A DNA stretch of 64,000 nucleotides from CAWBRY01 sp963791295 (GTDB taxonomy: Bacteria; Bacteroidota; Bacteroidia; Chitinophagales; Chitinophagaceae). Shown one piece after another: positions 17,663 to 25,008 of the stretch. The stretch covers positions 558,001 to 622,000 of the forward strand of contig CAWBRY010000001.1 in the NCBI GenBank assembly GCA_963791295.1, written 5' to 3'. The notes below the pieces were generated by a model, which worked only from the letters and a program-made list of their open reading frames with translations, did not search any database and had not been told where the DNA came from. A program made the position numbers and the translations under genes. Positions within the stretch are counted from its first letter, which is position 1. Every line of letters begins with the position of its first letter.

Positions 17663-19567
17663 ATGGCAATTTTATCACAGGGAAGATTGCTTTTTCTTCT
17701 GGTTGTCTCCATATCTATATTCCTGGCGGGATGCAAAAGCAGTGAAACCAATGATAGAACCTGGAGTGTTTATAAGGGAGATGCTACTAGTTCGAACTAC
17801 TCACCTCTGGACCAAATTAACTTGGCAAATGTGAATAGACTCGGTCATGCATGGACATTCGTTATGGAGGATAGTAAGGGAGCGACACCAAGACCAAGCC
17901 AGTGTAATCCAATCATTGTAGACGGTATACTATATGCCACATCGGCCAGCCAATGGGCTTATGCAATAGATGCAGCTACCGGAAAAGAAATTTGGTCGTT
18001 CAACCCTTTTAACGGAGACCAGGTAGGGGAAGTTAATCGCGGATTAACGTATTGGGAAAATGGCGACGATAAAAGAATATTATTTTCTGCTAATAATTAT
18101 CTTTTCGCACTGGACGCGCGGACAGGTAAATCCATGATAGGTTTTGGAGACAATGGCAAGGTAGACCTAAAAGTAGGGTTAAGAGATACTGGTAACGATA
18201 TTTTCGTGTCATCGACCTCACCCGGCATCATCTTTAAAAATTTGATCATAATGGGTTGCAGGGTCCCAGATGTATATGGGGCACAACCTGGATATATAAG
18301 AGCCTACAATTGTGAAAGTGGAAAATTAGAGTGGACATTTCATACAATACCGCTTCCCGGCGAACCAGGCTATGAAACTTGGCCAGCCGATGCATACAAA
18401 GTTGTTGGAGGCGTAAACAATTGGGCTGGCATGAGTCTGGACATTCAACGCGGTATGGTATTTCTGGCGCTGGGTTCACCTTCATACGATTTCTATGGAA
18501 AAGATAGAAAGGGAACAAACCTTTATGGAAACTGTGTATTGGCACTGGATGCAGTAACAGGAAAGCATGTCTGGCATTTTCAAACAGTGCATCACGATCT
18601 ATGGGATTACGATTTGCCGGCACCTCCTGCTTTGGTTACTATTCAAAAGGATGGAAAAAAAGTCGATGCGGTTGTTCAAATCACTAAACAGGGCTTTGTG
18701 TTTGTATTCAATCGGGAAACTGGAGAATCATTGTTTCCAATTGAAGAACGCAAAGTTCCTGCTTCTAATCTTCCCGGTGAAGAGGCGTGGCCTACCCAAC
18801 CTTTTCCAGTAAAACCAAAACCGTTCGCACGGCAATGGATAACAGAAGGGGACCTTTCGAATTATTCGGCAGCCAACCATGATTCACTGGTGAAGCAACT
18901 AAGAACACTTCGTTACGAAGGATTATTTACGCCACCTGATTTAAAAGGCACACTACAACTACCGGGAACTCGTGGTGGTGGGGAATGGGGTGGGGCTGCC
19001 TTTGATCCTGCAACAAATTTGTTATACATCAAGTCCAACGATGCACCCGATATTCAAACCATAGTAAGAGGTACGCAACAGGCTGCCACCGAGCATTCAG
19101 CCCCAACAAGTCAATTAGAAACGGTTGATAGGTATGCACGACCTGATCAATTCGTTAACAGTACTGGCTACAAAACATGGAAAGATCCAAGTGGCAATCC
19201 TGCTATTCGGCCACCATGGGGTACATTGCACGCTTTGAATCTTTCAACAGGTGATTATGTGTGGCAGTTGCCACTTGGTAATGATAGTTTACGACAGGAA
19301 AAAGGAGCTGCCGAAACCGGTCAGGAAGGAAAGGCAGGTCCGATAGTTACAGCCGGAGGGGTGTTATTTATTAGTGGGACCGAGGACAGAAAATTAAGAG
19401 CGTTTGACAAGACCACCGGCAAATTACTGTGGCAAACTACATTGCCGGCACTCGCCAATGCGACTGCCTGTACATACCAAGTTAAGGAAAAACAGTATGT
19501 AGCTTTATCGGTGGGTGGTACTAAAGAAAACCCATCGGGCTCAATTATGGCCTTTTGCTTGAAATAA
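17663..19567 (+). CDS. PQQ-dependent dehydrogenase lipoprotein
   Basis: This 634-residue quinoprotein is probably periplasmic and lipid-anchored: the signal peptide ends in IFLAG|C24. The beta-propeller repeats carry the usual W-motifs, with the typical start WSVYKGDATSSNYSPLDQINLANVNRLGHAW. Other typical segments are LDAVTGKHVWHFQTVHHDLWDYDLPAPP and WGTLHALNLSTGDYVWQLPLG. No cytochrome c CXXCH motif is present, so electrons would pass to a separate acceptor or quinone pool. Family substrates are glucose or other sugars and alcohols; the substrate here is not determined. It lies in the same strand block as the AKR, cupin and FMN oxidase genes. Confidence 0.88.
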   Translation: MAILSQGRLLFLLVVSISIFLAGCKSSETNDRTWSVYKGDATSSNYSPLDQINLANVNRLGHAWTFVMEDSKGATPRPSQCNPIIVDGILYATSASQWAYAIDAATGKEIWSFNPFNGDQVGEVNRGLTYWENGDDKRILFSANNYLFALDARTGKSMIGFGDNGKVDLKVGLRDTGNDIFVSSTSPGIIFKNLIIMGCRVPDVYGAQPGYIRAYNCESGKLEWTFHTIPLPGEPGYETWPADAYKVVGGVNNWAGMSLDIQRGMVFLALGSPSYDFYGKDRKGTNLYGNCVLALDAVTGKHVWHFQTVHHDLWDYDLPAPPALVTIQKDGKKVDAVVQITKQGFVFVFNRETGESLFPIEERKVPASNLPGEEAWPTQPFPVKPKPFARQWITEGDLSNYSAANHDSLVKQLRTLRYEGLFTPPDLKGTLQLPGTRGGGEWGGAAFDPATNLLYIKSNDAPDIQTIVRGTQQAATEHSAPTSQLETVDRYARPDQFVNSTGYKTWKDPSGNPAIRPPWGTLHALNLSTGDYVWQLPLGNDSLRQEKGAAETGQEGKAGPIVTAGGVLFISGTEDRKLRAFDKTTGKLLWQTTLPALANATACTYQVKEKQYVALSVGGTKENPSGSIMAFCLK

Positions 19568-20058
19568 CGCTTATTTGTTATGACTAGTTTTTCTATATGT
19601 TTACCGTCAACATTTTAATTTTAGAAAATAAAATCGTAGATCATCTATCTGCCTTTCTGAAGAAGAAAAAACTACTTGACTTTTTACGAGAGTTGTACCT
19701 CACGGTTTTAAAAGCCTTACCAGACAAGGATTCTTACTTTTTGTATTGGGAAGTAAAACCTTTAAATAAACAGATAGTAAACATATAGTAAATCGCATCA
19801 AACTCTCTACGACAGCAGGGTTTTTAAATTTACTAAACTGATTTTTATTATTTATTAATTGTGCGGTGTTTTATGAAAATTTGTACCTTGATTGTACCCC
19901 AGATGGGAAATAAGAGCTAAAGTTTGCTGAGAGGGAGAAAAAGACGCACAAAAAAAATGCTTAAGTGCATTTAACTGAATCTACGTCCTTTAATACTATA
20001 TGAGTTCAAACATAAAAATCACAAGAATCTGTCAGTCTTTATTTTAAAAATTCACACC
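19568..20058 (+). other. 491-base intergenic region, no confident gene
   Basis: This AT-rich stretch separates the PQQ dehydrogenase and cupin genes. It contains a 63-codon frame (19597-19788) rich in K, L and I with no recognisable domain, which I do not call as a gene. A TACCTTG element at 19884-19890 may be a promoter. No RNA gene or repeat was recognised. Confidence 0.6.
19884..19890 (+). promoter_or_regulatory. possible -7 promoter element upstream of the cupin gene
   Basis: TACCTTG is close to the Bacteroidota TAnnTTTG -7 motif, and a TTG lies about 22 bases upstream. It would give a leader of about 165 bases before the cupin start. The match is inexact and the spacing slightly long. 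Confidence 0.25.
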
Positions 20059-20529
20059 ATGCGACAAATCAAAACCAACATTCATTTTTTGATATTGCTA
20101 TCATTTTTGTTTTTAATTAGCTGTAAACAACCCACGACAACTTCAGAGAAAAAAGACAACGACACAACTCAAGTCGCTTCAACTACAGACGCTACTCCCA
20201 TGCCCGCTTATGACCCGGCGATGGAACCTTTAACTGTAGGAGCGAAGTTTTCTAAAAAGCTTGGTGATACGCTGAATATAAAAATGTATGAGTTTACGGT
20301 AAAGCCAGGAGATTCATGGGCACTGCATACCCATCCCGATCATACAGTTTATGTTCTTCAGGGTGGTAAAATGGCATTATTTATTCAGGCAGCAGGAAAA
20401 CAGGATACTCTTACTTTCCCGACAGGCATGGCATTAATAAGCGGCCCATTATCAGACTCTGGTAGAAATATTGGCAATACTACTATAAAGCTGCTTGTAC
20501 AAGATATTTATAGACCACGAGGCGAATAA
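20059..20529 (+). CDS. cupin-domain lipoprotein
   Basis: This 156-residue exported lipoprotein has its lipobox ending at C22 (FLFLISC). A single cupin domain covers about residues 55-150: KPGDSWALHTHPDHTVYVLQGG is cupin motif 1 with the metal-binding histidines, and the second half includes FPTGMALISGPLSDSGRNIGNTTIKLLVQDIY. The function of such single-domain secreted cupins is not known; they may be small-molecule binders or isomerase-like enzymes. It lies between the PQQ dehydrogenase and the FMN oxidase. Confidence 0.8.
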   Translation: MRQIKTNIHFLILLSFLFLISCKQPTTTSEKKDNDTTQVASTTDATPMPAYDPAMEPLTVGAKFSKKLGDTLNIKMYEFTVKPGDSWALHTHPDHTVYVLQGGKMALFIQAAGKQDTLTFPTGMALISGPLSDSGRNIGNTTIKLLVQDIYRPRGE

Positions 20530-20539
20530 TCATAGCGGC

Positions 20540-20558
20540 TTTCCCCAACAACGGGAAA
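20540..20558 (+). terminator. possible terminator hairpin after the cupin gene
   Basis: TTTCCC and GGGAAA form a 6-bp stem with a CAACAAC loop 11 bases after the stop codon. A GCT/AGC pair can extend it across a small bulge, followed by TTTT. No T-run follows the main stem directly, so this is uncertain. Confidence 0.35.
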
Positions 20559-20597
20559 ATGCAGCTTTTGAAATTGAAAAGTTATTCTCCGAATAAA

Positions 20598-20644
20598 GGC
20601 TGCTACCAACATAAGTATTTGCAATAGCAGGGCTGGACATTGGA
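20598..20644 (+). repeat. intergenic cassette-like motif, copy 3
   Basis: This 47-base segment starts GGCTGCTACCAACATAAGTA and continues TTTGCAATAGCAGGGCTGGACATTGG. It aligns with copies at 12081 and 14379, in the same orientation, and lies between the cupin stop and the FMN oxidase start. Confidence 0.45.
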
Positions 20645-20694
20645 GCAATCGGCCACAAATCTTTTAACATTATTCAATTAAATGTCATCATAAA

Positions 20695-21846
20695 ATGGAA
20701 CAAACAAGACGGGACTTACTCAAAACAATCACGGCATTAACCGGTGGTTTAATGATTCCGGTTGCCGGGCAAAATCAAACAAGCGGACAAAACAAATTAC
20801 CAATTCTTACTGGCGACGCGGTTGATTTATCTGACATCATCAATTTGTTTGATTTTGAAAAAATGGCTGAGGAGAAAATGACAAAAATGGTTTACGGATA
20901 TGTTGCAGGCGGAGCAGCAGATGAAATTACTGTGCGTTGGAACAGGCAGGCATTCGATGCATTGAAAATAAACCCGCATGTGCTGAATGATGTGAGCAAG
21001 CTTGATACATCCGTTACATTGTTCGGGCAAAAACTTTTTTATCCTGTTTTAATAGCCCCAACTGCCTTTCATAAAATGATGCATCCCGAAGGTGAATTGG
21101 CAACAGCCAAAGGAGCCGGTAAAGCAAAAGCGATTTATGTGGTGAGTTCATTTACTACTACAGCTTTGGAAGAAATAAAAAAGGTTGCCACTGAACCGCT
21201 ATGGTTTCAATTGTATGTAAGAGACGACAGGGTATTTACAAAAAACCTTGTTCAAAAAGCAGAATCATTGGGTTGTAAAGCCATTTGTATTACGGTTGAC
21301 ACACCTGTTGGAGGTGCCCGCAATCGTGAAGAAAGAGTAAAATTTGAATTGCCTGACGGTCTAAATGCACCCTATATAAATGGTTCAATGGATCAAAAAT
21401 TACCCCTCACATGGAAAGATATGGAATGGTTAATTTCTTTTGCAAAAGTACCCGTTTTATTAAAAGGAATTTTAAATGCTGGTGATGCAGAAACTGCCAT
21501 TAAAATTGGTGCATCCGGTATTATCGTTTCCAATCATGGTGGCAGAAATTTAGATACTGCTCCTGCCACCATTGATGCTTTACCAAAAATTGCTGAAAGA
21601 GTAAACAAAAGAATACCCATTTTAATGGATGGCGGAATAAGACGTGGTACTGATATTTTAAAAGCAATTGCTTATGGAGCAAATGCTGTATTAGTAGGCA
21701 GACCCATCTGTTATGGTTTGGCTTCGGCCGGTGCAGAAGGTGTTGCCAAAACCTTAGAAATTTTAAGAACAGAATTTGAAATGGCAATGGCATTGACTGG
21801 GAGAGCGACTATTGCAAGCATTGACCAGGCTTTAATATGGAAATAA
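20695..21846 (+). CDS. Tat-exported FMN-dependent alpha-hydroxy-acid oxidase
   Basis: This 383-residue enzyme of the FMN_dh family (lactate or glycolate oxidase, lactate monooxygenase, L-lactate dehydrogenase) would oxidise an L-2-hydroxy acid. The active-site block SNHGGRNLDTAP places the catalytic base at H281 and R284; K257 in PVLLKGI, Y174 in FQLYVRDD and the GYVAGGAADE start are conserved. The N-terminus has a twin-arginine signal (QTRRDLLKTITALTGGLMIPVAG), so export of the folded flavoprotein is likely, unusual for a family that is mostly cytoplasmic. The substrate is not determined. Confidence 0.87.
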   Translation: MEQTRRDLLKTITALTGGLMIPVAGQNQTSGQNKLPILTGDAVDLSDIINLFDFEKMAEEKMTKMVYGYVAGGAADEITVRWNRQAFDALKINPHVLNDVSKLDTSVTLFGQKLFYPVLIAPTAFHKMMHPEGELATAKGAGKAKAIYVVSSFTTTALEEIKKVATEPLWFQLYVRDDRVFTKNLVQKAESLGCKAICITVDTPVGGARNREERVKFELPDGLNAPYINGSMDQKLPLTWKDMEWLISFAKVPVLLKGILNAGDAETAIKIGASGIIVSNHGGRNLDTAPATIDALPKIAERVNKRIPILMDGGIRRGTDILKAIAYGANAVLVGRPICYGLASAGAEGVAKTLEILRTEFEMAMALTGRATIASIDQALIWK

Positions 21847-21874
21847 GTTGGTTACCTATCAGACAACCATACGA

Positions 21875-21908
21875 TTTATTTACAAAGTTTACATTTTAAT
21901 TTACAATC
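21875..21908 (+). promoter_or_regulatory. 34-bp shared element with three TTTACA hexamers, copy 1
   Basis: TTTACA occurs at 21879, 21888 and 21900 on the + strand. The 34-base block matches 24071-24104 at 32 of 34 positions with identical hexamer spacing (9 then 12 bases). It lies 94 bases before the start of the first propeller gene. Direct hexamer repeats are the usual kind of site for OmpR/PhoB-type winged-helix proteins, and such a protein is encoded nearby; binding is inference. Confidence 0.6.
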
Positions 21909-22002
21909 CTGACCCTTCAAGCTGAAAGGATCAAAGTAGTTTCGCTGTATCAAACTTTAAGTCTGGCAGTGTTTCTGTTCCCGATAATTAATAGAAAAAA
22001 TC

Positions 22003-23063
22003 ATGAAATACGCACTCGTCTATACTTTATTCCTGATGTTTGTTTTTTACACTTCCTGTGGACAAATCCAAACAAACCCACCACAAGATAATACTAGCCT
22101 AGGATACTCCGAGTCTCAACTTAAAGAGGCGGTCACCTCCAAGGTGCCTATAGGTATGGTTCGGAATGTAAAAAAAGCCAGAAACGGAGACATTTTGATT
22201 GCTTCTTGGTTAGCCGTGTTTCGATACGATGGAACATCTGTTTACCAATCTAACAGGTAAAATAATTTCGCCCCGCTTCTCTAGCTTCTGGGATGTACTG
22301 GAAGATCGACGCGGAAACCTTTGGTTCGCTTCCACTAGATTCGGGTGTCTTATTATTACAATGGTAAATCCTTTCAACATTTTACAACCGAGGAAGGACT
22401 TCCCAGTAATATCCGTTGGGTTTATTCATGAAGATAAAGCCGGTACTATCTGGTTCTCCACGGGAGGCGGATTAAGCCGTTACGATGGGAAATCTTTTCG
22501 AAATTTTACAACGAAAGACGGACTTTCCAATAATGATCCTACCACTATCATGGAAGACAAAACCGGGAAATTATGGTTTGGCACAAGGGGCGAGCCCTGT
22601 TTTTATGATGGAAAAACATTTACCGTTTTCAAAAACGAGGATGGTAAAGCGTTTAACAACGTTTGGTCAATAATCGAAGATAAAAAAGGAAACATTTGGT
22701 TCGGTGACGTTGATGGTGTTTGGCGCTATGACGGCAGAACCTTTACTAAGGTGTCGCAGAGGGGGGCTTATGCAATATTGGAAGATAGAAAAGGAAACAT
22801 CTGGACTACCAGTCAAATAACTACCAGTCAAATAAATCCTAATGGCCCCGTTTGGGCACTTTTCCGTTATGATCAAAAGTCCTTGTACAATAAAAATCCC
22901 ACTGTAACCGAAATTAGTGTCAGGAGGACCAGCTAATCTTTATGGGATTTTGGAAGCTAACGATGGAAGTATTTGGTTTGGAGGTTTGGGATCTATGAGT
23001 GGGGTGCATCGTTATGATGGAAAGACCATCACGCACTTTAAGCGTAAAGAAGGAAATAATTAG
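22003..23063 (+). pseudogene. Reg_prop propeller lipoprotein, copy 1 (multiple frameshifts)
   Basis: This is a damaged paralogue of the gene at 25009-26052. The start MKYALVYTLFLMFVFYTSCGQ is a lipoprotein signal. Blades of the type EDKTGKLWFGTRG...YDGK are readable throughout, but the frame changes at least four times: an extra G at about 22240, near 22345, near 22430, and near 22925-22945. The final part (GILEANDGSIWFGGLG...YDGKTITHFKRKEGNN) ends at 23063. Amino-acid identity to the intact copy stays high, so the breaks are recent or are sequence errors. It overlaps the convergent regulator gene by 144 bases. Confidence 0.8.
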
Positions 23064-24059
23064 CCAACAATTTAAAGTTGACTTGATAAAGCAAAACTTT
23101 ACCGTAAAATGTTCGAACACGTAACCCCTCTGGTAAATCACAAGCCTATATCCTTTTCCGCGTAAAACAACAATCTTGACAGCCGGGTCAACTTCCAGTT
23201 TTTTTCGCAGTTTGGATATGAACATGTCCAGGCTCCGCCCCACAATAACACCTTCATCTTCCCATATCTCCTTTTGCAGCCGGCTTCTCTCTATGATCTC
23301 GTTGGGAGACAATGCGAACATTAGCAATACACGGGTTTCCGTTCCGGTCAGGTCTATTGTTTCTTCATTGACCATAAGCCTCCGGTTCTGTGCATCAAAC
23401 AACACCGAGCCTAAAGTGAACATGTGGCCAGACTGATGCTCGGGTCTGGTAGAGTGATCAGGGGGGCTCGTAGGCTGATTCTCCGGTAAAACATTACGCG
23501 GTCTACCAGGTTTCAAAAAAATAAAACCCACAAATGCGAATAAGGCCAGGCTGCCCAGCAGGTATGCATACTTTGCTGTATTTGTTTTGGTCGATTGGAA
23601 TTTAATGTTGATCAGGTAACAGGCTTTTGGCTGCTTTCTTCCCAGGCAGGCTATAATATCATCTTTTGGATTCCGGGATATAGCGCATCCATAAGCCACG
23701 CTTGAGTTGCCACAGTTCAGCACGTTAACAATGTAGTCACTGGCGCCCGCGTCGCTCGCCAACACACGCCGGGTAGTATTCACCAGGGAGTCCGGTTGAA
23801 AACTAAGCTCATTCTCAAAACTGATCTGGTATTCATTTTCGCCGGTTTTTTTTACCGGCAGTACGCGAGATACACTGTCACCCGACTGCAGGAGTGTTTC
23901 ATGTCCGATCCTGCGGAGTAAAATTTCCCTTCTGGAAGCATCAGAACCGTCACTATTGCCCATACTGAAGGCCAGGCAGATTAAAGAGACAGACACAAGT
24001 AGTACCAATCCGAATAGGTATTTCCGTTTTCTGGGGTGGAGTTTTCGGCTAAGAGGCAT
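22920..24059 (-). CDS. membrane-anchored winged-helix transcriptional regulator (ToxR/CadC-like layout)
   Basis: This 379-residue protein has a basic N-terminus and a first helix (about 14-31), then an extracytoplasmic domain (about 32-162) containing four cysteines (116, 125, 138, 147). A second helix (164-182) and a proline-rich linker lead to a C-terminal OmpR/PhoB-type winged helix (about 213-308: FTLGSVLFDAQNRRLMVNEE, LTGTETRVLLMFALSPNEII, SLDMFISKLRKKL, VVLRGKGYRLVI). It would carry an outside signal directly to DNA. Residues 309-379 lie beyond the domain and read antisense through the end of the propeller pseudogene, so the original stop has probably been lost. A TTTACA-repeat element begins 12 bases before its start. 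Confidence 0.85.
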   Translation of the reverse strand: MPLSRKLHPRKRKYLFGLVLLVSVSLICLAFSMGNSDGSDASRREILLRRIGHETLLQSGDSVSRVLPVKKTGENEYQISFENELSFQPDSLVNTTRRVLASDAGASDYIVNVLNCGNSSVAYGCAISRNPKDDIIACLGRKQPKACYLINIKFQSTKTNTAKYAYLLGSLALFAFVGFIFLKPGRPRNVLPENQPTSPPDHSTRPEHQSGHMFTLGSVLFDAQNRRLMVNEETIDLTGTETRVLLMFALSPNEIIERSRLQKEIWEDEGVIVGRSLDMFISKLRKKLEVDPAVKIVVLRGKGYRLVIYQRGYVFEHFTVKFCFIKSTLNCWLIISFFTLKVRDGLSIITMHPTHRSQTSKPNTSIVSFQNPIKISWSS

Positions 24060-24070
24060 AGTGTCAAGCT

Positions 24071-24104
24071 TTTATTTACAATGTTTACATGTTAATTTAC
24101 AATC
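24071..24104 (+). promoter_or_regulatory. 34-bp shared element with three TTTACA hexamers, copy 2
   Basis: TTTACA occurs at 24075, 24084 and 24096. The block is nearly identical to 21875-21908. It lies between the divergent regulator gene (start 24059) and the secreted-protein gene (start 24215), so it could serve autoregulation and control of the rightward genes at once. The distance to the rightward start (110 bases) is similar to that at copy 1 (94 bases). Confidence 0.6.
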
Positions 24105-24214
24105 AAAATCCAGCATTTGCAAGATATGATAGTAATATCGCCGGATCCTCTTAGAAATGATAAACGGAAACAAAAATCATCTTAAATTATTATTAATCAA
24201 TACAACTTAAAAAA

Positions 24215-24919
24215 ATGAGAAAAAGTATCTTACTATTGATAATGGCGACAGCAGGACTTTGTTCCTGGGGGCAAAGCAGTCAATCAACAACAGATTCAGC
24301 TTATATAGGAACTTCGGATTCGGCAAAAAATGACCAGGATCAAAAGCCATTGTCCAACCAAAACAAAAATTTTATTAACACTAAATATGAATATACGGAG
24401 TCTAACGGTGCACGAATGATAATACAAAACAGCTTTCCAAGAAGTAAAATAAACTATACGGATCGCAACGGTAAGAAATATACTTATGCTGTATTTTGGA
24501 CCCGAATAATCAATGAAACAGCTAATCCTCTTGAATTGACAATTGATTTTCCTTTAGATTCATTTGAGTTTCCATCTTCATCGGGCAACTATATGAAATT
24601 ACTTCATTCAGGCACAATGACAATTGATCAAGAAACCTTCAAGGATGATAGTACATTAATATCTTTTTTAGATAATAATCGCTATCAAATGTCTTCATTG
24701 GAAAGAACTATGCATCCAAAAGGTTCAACTACTTTTTATGTCATAACACTCACTGATCGTGCGTTAGGGGCTATTGGAGCAGCAGGTATGTTGCGAACAG
24801 GACTTAGCAAAAAAGGGCAGGATCTCTTTTATACAATTTCGAATTATACCCCCACGCAAGCACCATCACTGCTAAACGATAAAGAAATTCATTGTGGAAG
24901 TATTAATTTGAAAAATTAA
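24215..24919 (+). CDS. hypothetical secreted protein
   Basis: This 234-residue protein has a signal peptide (MRKSILLLIMATAGLCSWG, cleavage before QSSQ). I do not recognise a domain. After a Ser/Asn/Gln-rich region, a beta-rich segment follows (YEYTESNGARMIIQNSFPRS, YAVFWTRIINETANPLELTI), suggesting an immunoglobulin-like or sandwich fold. It starts 110 bases after the shared TTTACA element and is followed 89 bases later by the intact propeller lipoprotein on the same strand, with which it may be cotranscribed. Confidence 0.7.
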   Translation: MRKSILLLIMATAGLCSWGQSSQSTTDSAYIGTSDSAKNDQDQKPLSNQNKNFINTKYEYTESNGARMIIQNSFPRSKINYTDRNGKKYTYAVFWTRIINETANPLELTIDFPLDSFEFPSSSGNYMKLLHSGTMTIDQETFKDDSTLISFLDNNRYQMSSLERTMHPKGSTTFYVITLTDRALGAIGAAGMLRTGLSKKGQDLFYTISNYTPTQAPSLLNDKEIHCGSINLKN

Positions 24920-25008
24920 TTCGCTTACCATATTCGGATAAATTTAAGGAACCACTATAAACTTCCCAATAACAAATCCTACTCAAATCGCTCCAAAAAA
25001 AATAAAGA

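Noticed and set aside
19597..19788. Small 63-residue protein after the PQQ dehydrogenase.
   Set aside because: It is low-complexity, K/L/I-rich, in AT-rich sequence, with no recognisable domain or conserved context.
19900..19990. Possible TPP riboswitch because of CTGAGAGG near 19925.
   Set aside because: The other conserved parts of the TPP aptamer are missing, and the downstream gene is not a thiamine gene.
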